Part shown: positions 1 to 6,776 of the stretch, piece after piece
How positions within the stretch are numbered: the first letter of the stretch is position 1
Layout of the letters: each line of letters begins with the position of its first letter
NCBI GenBank assembly: GCA_902805985.1
Contig: CADCUW010000102.1
Span: forward strand, 1 to 19,313
Reading direction: 5' to 3'
DNA from: an uncultured Rubrobacteraceae bacterium
Lineage (GTDB): Bacteria; Actinomycetota; Rubrobacteria; Rubrobacterales; Rubrobacteraceae
Length of the DNA: 19,313 nucleotides
Made by a program: the position numbers and the translations under genes
Notes under the pieces: model-generated
Databases searched by the model: none
The model's input: only the letters and a program-made list of their open reading frames with translations
Told to the model about the DNA's origin: nothing

Positions 1-48
1 TAGTTCGTGTGCCGTCTCAGCGGTGAATCTTACCGGTATACGGAAGCC

Positions 49-81
49 AGAGAGGCCGAAGAGGAGCGCTTCGGCCTCTCT
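49..81. terminator. Strong hairpin, possible terminator
   Basis: A perfect 13-bp inverted repeat (49-61 pairs with 69-81) encloses a 7-base loop. No T-run follows on either side, so it is not a classical intrinsic terminator. It could end a gene that lies left of the window, since no gene is visible in bases 1-438. The stem is seen directly and its role is inferred. Confidence 0.45.
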
Positions 82-110
82 CTGGAGGCCACGCGCCCGT
101 ACCCCAGAGA

Positions 111-126
111 CTTTTCAGACAGTCTC
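111..126 (-). repeat. Third, imperfect copy of the MITE terminal repeat
   Basis: CTTTTCAGACAGTCTC matches the right-hand terminal repeat at 280-295 in 14 of 16 positions and in the same orientation. It lies 28 bases left of the complete element. It may be the end of a second, decayed copy, or part of a cluster of protein-binding sites. Confidence 0.4.
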
Positions 127-154
127 AAGGCAAAGTTCGCAGAACACCCCTTCC

Positions 155-295
155 GAGACTGTCTGATAAACCGAACTGGGCCCCGAAGCGGGACCCAAAA
201 AGCGGCTCGGAAGAGCCGAACACGCACCCGATCACCGTTCCGCGTCACCGAAACGCAGCCTCGGAATGCCCTCCAGCCATTTATCAGACAGTCTC
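155..295. mobile_element. MITE-like element, 141 bp, 16-bp terminal inverted repeats
   Basis: GAGACTGTCTGATAAA at 155-170 is repeated perfectly in inverted orientation at 280-295. The two ends diverge right after the 16 bases, as transposon ends do. The trinucleotide TCC lies immediately outside both ends (152-154 and 296-298) and may be a 3-bp target duplication. The 109-base interior has no credible gene. A further partial copy of the repeat (14 of 16 bases), oriented like the right end, lies at 111-126. This looks like a non-autonomous IS derivative. The parent IS family cannot be named from the sequence, and a paired operator remains an alternative. Confidence 0.45.
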
Positions 296-438
296 TCCAC
301 CACGCACTCGGGTAAAAAGAGGAGATAGCCTGTAATGTGGGCGAACCGTGCCCGGCGGGGCGGTCGGGGGACACGCCCGCCGTCGCGCGGGGGCAGGGGA
401 ACGCGTACCCGAGAAAACCCGAGAAGGGGAGGCCAGGA

Positions 439-666
439 GTGAGCGAAGGAACGCGGGGGCAGCAGGGCAACGAGAACTACTCCTTGAGCGACGGCAGCTC
501 GACCACGGTAGAAGACGACAAGGGCCCCAAGGGGCCCCTCGCGCCCCTTCTCAACCTGGACATCCTCCCGTCCCTGGTGAGCGACACGACCACCCTGGTG
601 TCCGGCGACGGCGAAGGCTACTCCGGGCAGGAAGGGGGAGGTCCGGGAGGAAGCGGGCAGGGGTAG
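439..666 (+). CDS. Hypothetical Gly-rich small protein (75 aa)
   Basis: I do not recognise this protein. The GTG start at 439 is chosen because AAGGGGAGG lies about 6 bases upstream; the ATG at 337 in the same frame has no such site. The product is hydrophilic at the N-terminus. It then has an acidic/Lys stretch (about residues 25-30), a Leu/Pro/Ile segment (about 31-47), a Ser/Thr/Val stretch, and a C-terminus made mostly of Gly, Ser and Gln. No signal peptide or membrane segment is evident. A perfect 7-bp hairpin (522-528 with 531-537) lies within the reading frame. It converges on the ferritin-like gene, with a hairpin between them. Reality of the gene rests on the ribosome-binding site and the clear space around it. 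Confidence 0.45.
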   Translation: MSEGTRGQQGNENYSLSDGSSTTVEDDKGPKGPLAPLLNLDILPSLVSDTTTLVSGDGEGYSGQEGGGPGGSGQG

Positions 667-692
667 CGAGAGCCGGGGGTTTTCTGGGGCTA

Positions 693-724
693 CAGGGCCG
701 GAGCCCCGAAGGACCCCGGCCCTG
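693..724. terminator. Hairpin between convergent genes
   Basis: A 9-bp perfect stem (693-701 with 716-724) lies between the ends of two convergent genes (666 and 748), the expected place for a bidirectional terminator. There is no T-tract on the plus side. An A-run (AAAA) follows the stem on the minus strand. Confidence 0.6.
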
Positions 725-747
725 TGGTGGTGCGCGCTCGGCCTACT

Positions 748-975
748 CTACTCCTGTTCGTTCTGGATGCGGGCGACGAGCATCTCCTTGGCGCTTTGGG
801 CGGCCTTCAGGTTGTTCTCGAGGATGCCCCCGAAGAAGTCCACCAGCTCCTGGTCGCCCTCCTGTTCGGCATCCTGGATGTAGGTCTTCAAGGACTCAAC
901 GTTGTCCGAAGAGTGGTAGAGCACGGCTATGAGGTTGTAGTTTTTGTCCTTGGGTTGCCTAGACGCTTCGGTCAT
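748..975 (-). CDS. Small ferritin-like helical protein (75 aa)
   Basis: The ATG at 975 is preceded by AGGAG at a spacing of about 6, which makes it a better start than the upstream in-frame ATG at 1038. The product is a short, soluble, mostly helical protein. Its core reads like one half of a ferritin/rubrerythrin four-helix bundle: a helix around NLIAVLYHSSDN, a second helix with YIQDAEQEGDQELVDFF, then a long charged C-terminal helix. Proteins of this layout occur in actinobacteria and cyanobacteria as small unannotated ferritin-like relatives. The recognition is from remembered pattern, not from a search. Only scattered Glu, Asp and His residues are visible, so metal binding is not claimed. 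It diverges from the DUF2795 gene. Confidence 0.6.
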   Translation of the reverse strand: MTEASRQPKDKNYNLIAVLYHSSDNVESLKTYIQDAEQEGDQELVDFFGGILENNLKAAQSAKEMLVARIQNEQE

Positions 976-1168
976 CTTGACTCCTGTGGGTGGGTTGCCT
1001 TGCCTGGCCCACCTCGTACCCGAACCCGGCCGCTCCACAAACGCGGGGGGTCCGAAAACCGGAAGGTCCTCGCCTCCGGACTTCCTAGAACCCCCTTAAG
1101 CAGAAGGCGGATCACCACGCCGCGGTACCATGACGCCGGAGCGATCGACCAACGGGAGGCGAAGGACC

Positions 1169-1375
1169 GTGGATTTCTTGAGGAAGCGTTTGCCCGCCCA
1201 GGTGGGCAGGTACCTGGAGGGCGTCCAGTTCCCGACCCGCAAGGAGGAGCTGCTAGGCACGCTGGAGCGCAACGGGGTGCCGGGCCCCGTCCTAGGCCAG
1301 CTGCGCAAGAGGCTGCCGGAGGGCGAGTACCGCGGCCCCCAGGACGTCTTGTCGGCCCTGCAGGGGGGACGCTAG
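1169..1375 (+). CDS. DUF2795 domain protein
   Basis: The product (68 aa from the GTG at 1169) carries the DUF2795 pattern: a helix with YLEGVQFPTRKEELLGTL, then a short Asn-Gly turn, then LRKRLPEGEYRGPQDVL. Small DUF2795 proteins are common in actinobacteria; their function is unknown, and a helical nucleic-acid or protein-binding role is only guessed. The GTG start is preferred because GGGAGG lies 9 bases upstream. The in-frame ATG at 1130 (81 aa) has no ribosome-binding site, although it would also be a legal start. A 7-bp hairpin at 1411-1428 follows the stop by 36 bases. Confidence 0.75.
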   Translation: MDFLRKRLPAQVGRYLEGVQFPTRKEELLGTLERNGVPGPVLGQLRKRLPEGEYRGPQDVLSALQGGR

Positions 1376-1758
1376 CCGGATCCCGGGGCCGCCCGAGTCT
1401 CCCACGGGCGCGCTTCCGTCTGGAAGCGGCCAGAAGCCGAACTTCGGGAACCCCTTGGACCCGTAGTTGTGAAACGACCCACGGGCGGAGCTCGCGGATG
1501 CCCCTCCTCGGCCGCGCGGAGACGACGCCGGCGGGGGCCGTTGCCGCGACCGTCTTGGTATCTGTCAATGCAGGTTGAGACAACGGCGGGTTTGGCTTTC
1601 TGGGCAACCCTGTCGAGGTTAGGCGAGGGCGTGGGGCCCGGAACCGCGCCCTAGGTAGGCGGGCCAGAGTGGTACGCGAGCTCGCGCCAAGAGGCACGGT
1701 CGGACCTCCTAATGGAGTGGGAGAGTGGTGGGGGCGGACCCCGTTATTGGACTGCCCG
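1376..1758. other. Intergenic region without a recognised gene
   Basis: These 383 bases separate a plus-strand gene from the 3' end of a minus-strand gene. Apart from the hairpin at 1411-1428 I see no supported gene, RNA or repeat. The reading frames crossing it are random open frames of GC-rich DNA, without ribosome-binding sites or recognisable protein patterns. Confidence 0.5.
1411..1428. terminator. Tetraloop hairpin after the DUF2795 gene
   Basis: A 7-bp perfect stem (1411-1417 with 1422-1428) has a 4-base loop and lies 36 bases after the DUF2795 stop. It has no T-tract. Possible terminator. Confidence 0.35.
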
Positions 1759-2151
1759 CTACTTGGTGTCTTGCGAATCGTCCTCGACGAGTTCCAGCGC
1801 CCCTTTTCCTTCCCCTTCGCTCTCGGAGAAGCCCTCCGCGCCGCCCGAAGTGTCGGTCGCAGGACCGCCCCATCGCGCCTCCTTCGCCTCCTCGGCGCTT
1901 ACGTCCAGCACGACCCTATTGTCGGGGCTCACCTCGCGGACCCGCGCGACGGGCACGTGCAGGTCGGACCTGAGCAGCGGACGCCCCACCACGATGTCCG
2001 CGTCGCCCACGGTCTTGAGGTCGCCGACCTTCACCCCGTCGGAGCCGACCACCTCTGCCCCCGTGCCCTGCATCTGCGCCAGGGTCTGGGGCCCCGCGCC
2101 TGCGTCGGAGCGTTCGCCCTTGGAGCCGACCCCCGGTTCGTCGTTCGTCAT
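1759..2151 (-). CDS. DUF2171/PRC-barrel-like protein with acidic tail
   Basis: The 130-aa product starts with a flexible Gly/Ser/Asp-rich stretch (1-25). A compact beta-rich core follows (about 28-96) and reads like the DUF2171/PRC-barrel-type fold: GAEVVGSDGVKVGDLKTV, then a Val-rich strand, an Arg-Ser-Asp-Leu-His-Val-Pro segment, and VVLDVSAEEAKEARW. The tail (97-130) is Ser/Glu/Gly-rich and acidic. The ATG at 2151 has GAGGAG 8 bases upstream. That site overlaps the stop of the broken methyltransferase gene, 12 bases away, so the two would be co-transcribed. Such proteins are abundant in actinobacteria and are often linked to stress or surface roles, but the function is unknown. Confidence 0.72.
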   Translation of the reverse strand: MTNDEPGVGSKGERSDAGAGPQTLAQMQGTGAEVVGSDGVKVGDLKTVGDADIVVGRPLLRSDLHVPVARVREVSPDNRVVLDVSAEEAKEARWGGPATDTSGGAEGFSESEGEGKGALELVEDDSQDTK

Positions 2152-2163
2152 CGCTCGCGCTCC

Positions 2164-2826
2164 TCATTTTTCGGCTTCGGGTCTTCGGTTCGGTAATGGT
2201 GCCCAGAACAGTGCGGTCCTAAGCCCACCCACGGCGGGAACGCGATGAGGCGGAGGCAAGCACGGGCAAGGAAACGAGCAGGGGTGCTCCACAGCGGCCA
2301 CCCGATGGTCGCCTCCTTCCAGCCTGGGGAGGAATGGCGCTAGTGCTACGCGCAAGGGAGGCCCGGAGGAGGGGCACTGAGCGAGACGAACTGCTACCGC
2401 CTTCCCGTGGGTAAAGGCCATATGGAGCGCGTTCGGGGGCGGGTCGGGTTTCTCCCAGGCCACGGAGTTGATCACCTTGAATCCGAGCGTCTGTAGCGCG
2501 AACCCGAGGCTGAAGATCACGTGGTGCGTGCCGCTCACCCAGATCGTCCCACCCGGCTTGAGGATGCGACGTGCCTCTCTCAGCCACCGCTCGTTGAAGG
2601 CGTGATCCTCACCAAAAGAACCGAGCGAACGGTCCCAACTTCCCTTGTCCACGGACGCGAGACGCCCGTTCTCCACGGTGGAGCCGCCGTTGGAGAGTCG
2701 GTAGGGCGAGTCCGCGAAGACGGCGTCGACGCTCCCCGCGGGCATGAGGCGCATGAGATCGACGCAGTCGGCGAGGTAGACCACGGCCCCAGGCTCGCCG
2801 AAAGTCTCCATCTCCCTCAGCTCCAT
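2164..2826 (-). pseudogene. Truncated DpnA-like DNA methyltransferase
   Basis: Residues 14-140 match the N-terminal half of beta-class amino-methyltransferases of the DpnA kind. They contain motif IV as DSPY (39-42, normally DPPY), LSNGG, SVDKGSWD, a Phe-Asn-Arg-like helix, RRILKPGGTIWVSG (87-99), the block GFKVINSVAWEKPDPPPN (115-132), and FTH (138-140), which normally continues as Ser-Thr-Glu. After His140 the similarity stops. The remaining 80 residues are Pro/Arg-rich with no family pattern, and the C-terminal AdoMet-binding motif I (Phe-x-Gly-x-Gly) is absent. None of the minus-strand frames restores the family sequence, so this looks like loss of the 3' half by deletion or replacement rather than a single frameshift. 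No restriction enzyme gene is nearby. Starts at 2826 or 2808 are both possible. Activity is very unlikely. Confidence 0.75.
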
Positions 2827-2887
2827 ACCCCATTTGTAGGGACGACGGGGCCAGAACTTTAGGCCGGCAAAGCGGGTCGCTACTCGC

Positions 2888-4117
2888 CTACCTTCGGCCC
2901 GCCAGGTCGAGCACGGTCGAATAGAGAATCTTGCAGCCGGCTTCGCAATCCTCCGGGCTGCTCCACTCCTTCGGGTTGTGGCTGATGCCTCCCTTGGAGC
3001 GGACGAAGATCATGCCCATGGGACACACCTCGGCGACGTGCATCCCGTCGTGCCCGGCGCCGCTCGGCAACGAATATGGCCGGATACCTTCTTCTTCGCA
3101 AGCGGCGGCTATGGTGGCCCTGATCTCCTCCGAGCACGGCGCCGGCGGGAGGCGCTGTATCTCCTCGAACTCGAGCCCGATACCGCGCCTCTCGCACGTC
3201 TCAGCGGCCCGCTCCCGGATGCGCCGCTCGGCCCGGTCGCGAACGGCCTCGTCTATGTCGCGCAGATCCAGCGAGAGCTCGACCCGCCCCGGGATGATGT
3301 TGATGCCGCCGGGCCCCGCCTCTATCTGCCCCACGGTCCCGACCGTCGTTCCCGTAGCGGACGCCTCCTCTTCTATTACGCCGGCAACCTCAGCCGCCGC
3401 GGCCAGGGCGTCGCGGCGCGAGCCCATGGGCGTAGTCCCGGCGTGCCCGGCCTCCCCGGTAAACGAGAGCCTGAGCCATACGGGCCCCGCGATGCCCGTC
3501 ACCACCCCGACCGGGAGGTTCTCGTTTTCGAGCACCTTCCCCTGCTCGATGTGGAGCTCGATGTACGCGGCCAGGGAGCCCGCGGGCCGGGCCGCCTCGC
3601 CGACCTTGCCGGGGTCAAGCCCGGCATCCCGCATAGCCCCTTCGATTGAGACGCCGTCCCGGTCTTCAAAGCGCAGGTCTTCTCGCGAGAGCGTGCCGGC
3701 CAGGGCGCGGCTGCCGATCATGCCGAGCGAGAACCTCGCGCCCTCCTCGTCGGTGAAGGCGACCACCTCGACCGGACGCTCCGTCTGGACACCCTCCTCG
3801 TCCATCGTCTGGAGGACCTCGATGCCGCCGAGAACCCCGAGAGGCCCGTCGAAGTCACCGCCGTTCAAGACGGAGTCAACGTGGGAACCTATGAGGACCG
3901 CCGCAGCCCCAGGGTCCTCCCCCTCCCGGCGCCCGAAGAGGTTGCCGGCCGCGTCCTCGCGCACGGCGAGCCCTGCCTCCTCCATGTACGAGGCGACGAG
4001 GTCCTTGGCCGCCCGCTCTTCCGGCGTCAAGGAGGGGCGGGCGACGCCGCCTTCCTCCCTCTTCCCGATCTCCGCCAGCTCCGAGAGCCGCTTCCACAAC
4101 CGCCCGCCGTCTACCAC
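2888..4117 (-). CDS. M20-family Zn-dependent hydrolase (N-carbamoyl amino acid / allantoate amidohydrolase type)
   Basis: The 409-aa length is normal for the hydantoinase/carbamoylase branch of the M20 peptidases. These cytosolic dimeric metalloenzymes hydrolyse N-carbamoyl-L-amino acids, allantoate or ureidoglycine. The metal-ligand set is visible: GSHVDS (His79), GGDFDGPLG (Asp90), FTDEEGARF (Glu124/Glu125), IELHIEQG (His189) and GISHNPKEW (His380). GHAGTTPM (His225) marks the dimerisation lid, and SGAGHDGMH (354-360) is the substrate-side signature. The start is a GTG at 4117 with GGGGGG 6 bases upstream. Which carbamoyl or amide substrate is used cannot be told. No hydantoinase or purine-degradation gene lies beside it. 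The downstream gene on the same strand is the broken methyltransferase, 61 bases away. Confidence 0.9.
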   Translation of the reverse strand: MVDGGRLWKRLSELAEIGKREEGGVARPSLTPEERAAKDLVASYMEEAGLAVREDAAGNLFGRREGEDPGAAAVLIGSHVDSVLNGGDFDGPLGVLGGIEVLQTMDEEGVQTERPVEVVAFTDEEGARFSLGMIGSRALAGTLSREDLRFEDRDGVSIEGAMRDAGLDPGKVGEAARPAGSLAAYIELHIEQGKVLENENLPVGVVTGIAGPVWLRLSFTGEAGHAGTTPMGSRRDALAAAAEVAGVIEEEASATGTTVGTVGQIEAGPGGINIIPGRVELSLDLRDIDEAVRDRAERRIRERAAETCERRGIGLEFEEIQRLPPAPCSEEIRATIAAACEEEGIRPYSLPSGAGHDGMHVAEVCPMGMIFVRSKGGISHNPKEWSSPEDCEAGCKILYSTVLDLAGRR

Positions 4118-4208
4118 ACAGCACCCCCCAGATCAGTTGGCCGCCAACCCCTACATGCTAGCGTGAAGGGTCACCCGGAGCTTCGGGATCGCGGGAGACC
4201 GGGATATG

Positions 4209-4260
4209 CAGGTTCTAAGTTTTGAGGCTTAGAACCTCAATGCCTTAAGCCTCAAAGCCT
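4209..4260. repeat. Nested palindromes made of GGNTYNA-like heptads
   Basis: A 10-bp perfect hairpin (4210-4219 with 4228-4237) overlaps a second 11-bp perfect pairing (4221-4231 with 4246-4256) and a 6-bp one (4222-4227 with 4235-4240), so the pairings exclude one another. The strand is a chain of 7-8-base units (GGTTCTA, GTTTTGA, GGCTTAG) followed by their complements. It is much more AT-rich than its surroundings. It lies beyond the reading frame of the P1 peptidase tail and upstream of the M20 gene on the minus strand. It could act as a terminator or attenuator for the upstream minus-strand operon. Confidence 0.5.
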
Positions 4261-4386
4261 TCTCCCGGCCAGGGGGCGAGCCTCATCGAGGGCAGTGATG
4301 AGCGCGTCGGGCGTAAGGCCGTGGGCGGTAACGTCGTCGCGACCGGTCACGGTGCCGGCGGCCAGCAGGGCGTTCAGGATCGCGGC
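4252..4386 (-). pseudogene. Displaced C-terminal tail of the P1 peptidase, behind an in-frame TAG
   Basis: Translation continued past the TAG at 4387-4389 in the same frame gives about 44 more residues before a TGA at 4252-4254. It begins AAILNALLAAGTVTGRDDVT and is followed by a His-Gly-Leu stretch. This is the conserved C-terminus of DmpA-type peptidases, where the family normally has Glu-Ala-(Ile/Val)-Leu-Asn-Ala-Leu and Thr-Gly-Arg-Asp. The coding sequence shows no other damage. The gene has therefore either acquired one recent nonsense change, or is read through, or carries a sequencing error. Confidence 0.75.
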
Positions 4387-5379
4387 CTACGTCGCCTCGG
4401 CCGCCGCGTGGAAGAGCGGGGTCATGCGCTCGTTGGGCAGCATCCGGACGGGCACCGTCTGCGGTATGTCCGCGTCCAGGACGGCCCGCGGGAGGCCGCT
4501 GTTGCCCGTGGCGAAGGCGAGGAAGATGTCGCCGGAACCGTCGTCTAAGCCCCCGCCCATCCTGGAGAGGCCGACGCCGGCGCGTATCGCCAGCCTCTCG
4601 CACTGGATCGGCAACAGCGGAGCGTCCGTCGCCAGAACCACGATGATGGAGCCCGAGCCGGGGGGCTGATCCGTCTTCTCCCCGTCGAAGGGCGAGGGAA
4701 CCCGATCCGTGGTCAGAACCCGGCCGACGGGCAACCCGTCTACCCGCAACGTCGCACGTCTCCCGTAGTTGGACTGGACCAGGGCGCCGACGGTCCACCC
4801 GCCCTGTTCCTCGGGCACGCGCCGCGAGGCCGTGCCGATACCGCCCTTGAACTCGTGGCAGATCATGCCCGTCCCACCGCCCACGGAGCCCTCGGCCACG
4901 GGACCGCCGGCCGCGTTCTGTAGCGCCTCCTCTACGTGCTCCGCGCCGACGTGCATCCCGTTGATGTCGTTGAGCGTCCCGTCGTAGGTCTCGGCCACGA
5001 CCGGCAGCGACCAGTACTCGCCATCCACCCCGAGCTCGGCGCTTATGAGGGCGTCGCGCACGACGCCGACGCTGTGGGTGTTGGTGATGCCGATGGGTGT
5101 TGTGAGGGCGCCGGCCTCCCGGATCCACTCCAGCCCCGTCATCTCCCCGTTGCCGTTGAACCTGTGGCACCCCGCGAAGACCGGCTCGTCCCGCGCCAAC
5201 CCCTCGCGCGGGCAGACGACCGTAACACCCGTCCTGACAGGCCCCTCCCCCACCACCAGAGGTCCATCCCCCCGGATGATCGTCGAGTGCCCGACCCTCA
5301 CGCCCTCGACGTCCGTGATCGCGTCGTTCGGACCGGATGGTAGGACACCTATGTTTATATTGAGATCACGCGCGCGCAT
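4387..5379 (-). CDS. P1-family (DmpA-like) aminopeptidase/esterase, cut short by a stop codon
   Basis: This belongs to the DmpA/P1 family of self-processing N-terminal-nucleophile amidases, which remove N-terminal L- or D-residues or cleave beta-peptides. Seen from the upstream GTG (5391), residue 22 onwards has the family opening (NDAITDVEGVRVGH), then GITNTHSVGVV, TYDGTLNDINGMHVG, VGGGTGMICHEFKGGIGTASR and VGALVQSNYGRR. The predicted autocleavage site is Gly247-Ser248, just before IIVVLATDAPLLP. The start is placed at the ATG at 5379, which has GAGG 6 bases upstream, rather than at the GTG at 5391. That GTG overlaps the stop of the upstream aldo/keto reductase, so the two genes are translationally coupled. 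The protein ends at a TAG about 44 residues before the family's usual C-terminus, so activity of the short form is doubtful. Confidence 0.85.
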   Translation of the reverse strand: MRARDLNINIGVLPSGPNDAITDVEGVRVGHSTIIRGDGPLVVGEGPVRTGVTVVCPREGLARDEPVFAGCHRFNGNGEMTGLEWIREAGALTTPIGITNTHSVGVVRDALISAELGVDGEYWSLPVVAETYDGTLNDINGMHVGAEHVEEALQNAAGGPVAEGSVGGGTGMICHEFKGGIGTASRRVPEEQGGWTVGALVQSNYGRRATLRVDGLPVGRVLTTDRVPSPFDGEKTDQPPGSGSIIVVLATDAPLLPIQCERLAIRAGVGLSRMGGGLDDGSGDIFLAFATGNSGLPRAVLDADIPQTVPVRMLPNERMTPLFHAAAEAT

Positions 5380-5387
5380 CGGAGACC

Positions 5388-6158
5388 TCACCTGCTCAGG
5401 GAGGAGACGCGGTCCATCTCCTCGTTCGAGAGCTCGAAGTCGAAGACGTCGAGGTTGGAGCGGAGGTGCTCTTCGCCGGTTGCCTTGGGGATTGCCGAGA
5501 CCTTCTCCTGCTGGACGAGCCAGCGCAGGGCGACCTGGGCTGCGGTCTTGCCGTGGGCCTCGCCCACCTCCCGAAGCGTACCGTCGCCCTCGACGCTGCC
5601 GCGGGAGAGCGGGCGGTAGGCGACGAGGAGGTAGTCCATCTCGCGGGCCTGCTCCAGTAAAGCGTCCTGGGACTTGTAGACGTGGTACTCGACCTGGTTG
5701 CAGAAGACGTCGACGTGCTCTGCGGCTTCTTGCGTCAGGGACGGCGAGAAGTTGCTGACGCCGACGTGACGGACGGCGCCCTCCTCTTGCAACTCGCGCA
5801 TCGCGCCGAGGGTCTCTCCGAGCGGCACGCCGTCGCCGGGCCAGTGCATGAGGAGCAGGTCCACGTACTCCGCGCGGAGCTTCTTCAGGCTCTCGCGGGT
5901 CTTCTGGATCACCCTGTCGTACGCGTAGTCGCTCGGCCAGACCTTGGTGGTCAGGAAGATCTCTGCACGATCTACGCCGGACTCCCCCATTCCCCGCCCG
6001 ACCTCGGCCTCGTTGCCGTACATCTGGGCGGTGTCGAGGTGCCTGTAGCCCATGGAGAGGGCGAGGTTTACGGCCCCCGCGCAGTCCTCCCCGGTGAGCC
6101 GGTACGTGCCCATCCCGAGGGACGGGACCTTCTTGCCTTTTATGTTCTGATGCTCCAC
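5388..6158 (-). CDS. Aldo/keto reductase
   Basis: A 256-aa NADPH-dependent (beta/alpha)8-barrel oxidoreductase. The full catalytic tetrad is visible: Asp42 and Tyr47 (HLDTAQMYGNE), Lys72 (TTKVW) and His105 (LLLMHWP). The family signatures GVSNFSP and AIPKATGEEHLRSNLDVFDFELS, the latter near the coenzyme phosphate site, are also present. The closest named relatives by pattern are 2,5-diketo-D-gluconate and methylglyoxal reductases, but the substrate cannot be assigned. The start is a GTG at 6158 with GAGGAGG about 6 bases upstream. Its TGA stop (5388-5390) lies within the window of possible starts of the P1 peptidase gene, forming a two-gene operon. Confidence 0.93.
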   Translation of the reverse strand: MEHQNIKGKKVPSLGMGTYRLTGEDCAGAVNLALSMGYRHLDTAQMYGNEAEVGRGMGESGVDRAEIFLTTKVWPSDYAYDRVIQKTRESLKKLRAEYVDLLLMHWPGDGVPLGETLGAMRELQEEGAVRHVGVSNFSPSLTQEAAEHVDVFCNQVEYHVYKSQDALLEQAREMDYLLVAYRPLSRGSVEGDGTLREVGEAHGKTAAQVALRWLVQQEKVSAIPKATGEEHLRSNLDVFDFELSNEEMDRVSSLSR

Positions 6159-6225
6159 GACGGCCTCCTCTGCAGCCTACCCGCCCAACCGTAGCACGCG
6201 TGGGCCGCGGCGGTCGTCTTGCGGG

Positions 6226-6699
6226 CTAGCGCTCCGGCGGGGCGAAGTCGTCTTCGGGACGGCCTTCGAGGGCGGCGACGGTCGGGAGGAACCAGTCGGG
6301 GCGGGGCCTGACGGCGTTCTCGACCGGGTCGAAGAAGACGTGGGCGGCGAAACCCTCGCAGGCGGTCTCGCCCTCCTCGAAGCTCTCGCCGTTTCGGAGC
6401 TCGAAGTCCATGGCATAGGAGCGGTCGCCGATCCAGGGCACCGTCGCAGCACCATGGAGGGTGTTGTCGAAGAAGATGGGGGCCTTGAAGCGGAGGGTCG
6501 TCTCGGCGATCACGTACCGGGCGCCGGGGACGTCGCCGGCCTCGAACTCCGTTATGCCCGCGAGGTCGGCTAAAGAGCGCCAGTAGGCGAAGCGGACCTG
6601 CTCGAAGTAGGCCAGGTAGACGGCGTTGTTGACGTGGCCGTAGGGGTCGAGGTCCGCGTACCGGATCTCCAACCGTACCGGCGCCGGGGGGTTTTTCAT
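6226..6699 (-). CDS. Acyl-CoA thioesterase of the 4-hydroxybenzoyl-CoA thioesterase hotdog family
   Basis: The 157-aa product carries the hotdog signature near its N-terminus: YADLDPYGHVNNAVYLAYFE (Asp16, Asp18, His22, Asn24, Asn25). An Ala-rich helix follows, then the strand region ETTLRFKAPIFFDN. Members hydrolyse acyl-CoA thioesters in the cytosol; chain type is not evident. The ATG at 6699 is chosen because it begins the conserved domain a dozen residues later. GAAAGG lies about 9 bases upstream, a weak site. The in-frame start at 6744 adds 15 unconserved residues. The C-terminus (about 120-157) is charged and not part of the core fold. The gene diverges from the TPR gene. Confidence 0.85.
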   Translation of the reverse strand: MKNPPAPVRLEIRYADLDPYGHVNNAVYLAYFEQVRFAYWRSLADLAGITEFEAGDVPGARYVIAETTLRFKAPIFFDNTLHGAATVPWIGDRSYAMDFELRNGESFEEGETACEGFAAHVFFDPVENAVRPRPDWFLPTVAALEGRPEDDFAPPER

Positions 6700-6733
6700 G
6701 ACGGTGGGCCTTTCGGGTTCGTGTGCGCGGGAA

Positions 6734-6739
6734 ATTGTA
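6734..6739 (-). promoter_or_regulatory. -10-like hexamer TACAAT for the thioesterase gene
   Basis: On the minus strand, TACAAT (5 of 6 to TATAAT) lies 34 bases before the ATG at 6699. No convincing -35 element is seen at the right distance. Confidence 0.35.
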
Positions 6740-6764
6740 CACACTCGTGCTTGGCCCTATCTGA

Positions 6765-6770
6765 TTTAAT
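6765..6770 (+). promoter_or_regulatory. -10-like hexamer TTTAAT, start-proximal, for the TPR gene
   Basis: TTTAAT ends 6 bases before the ATG at 6777, so transcription would begin at or next to the start codon. The gene has no ribosome-binding site. An alternative pair is TTGTAC at 6735-6740 with TATCTG at 6758-6763 (17-base spacer), which would leave a leader of only a few bases. Confidence 0.4.
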
Positions 6771-6776
6771 GCAACC

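Noticed and set aside
2931..4166. 411-codon plus-strand frame opposite the M20 hydrolase
   Set aside because: Ser/Pro/Arg-rich translation with no domain pattern; the opposite strand carries all M20 metal ligands.
2888..5379. A dedicated D-amino-acid or hydantoin pathway formed by the carbamoylase and the P1 peptidase
   Set aside because: They share orientation, but there is no hydantoinase or racemase between them and the peptidase is broken; the link is too weak to claim.
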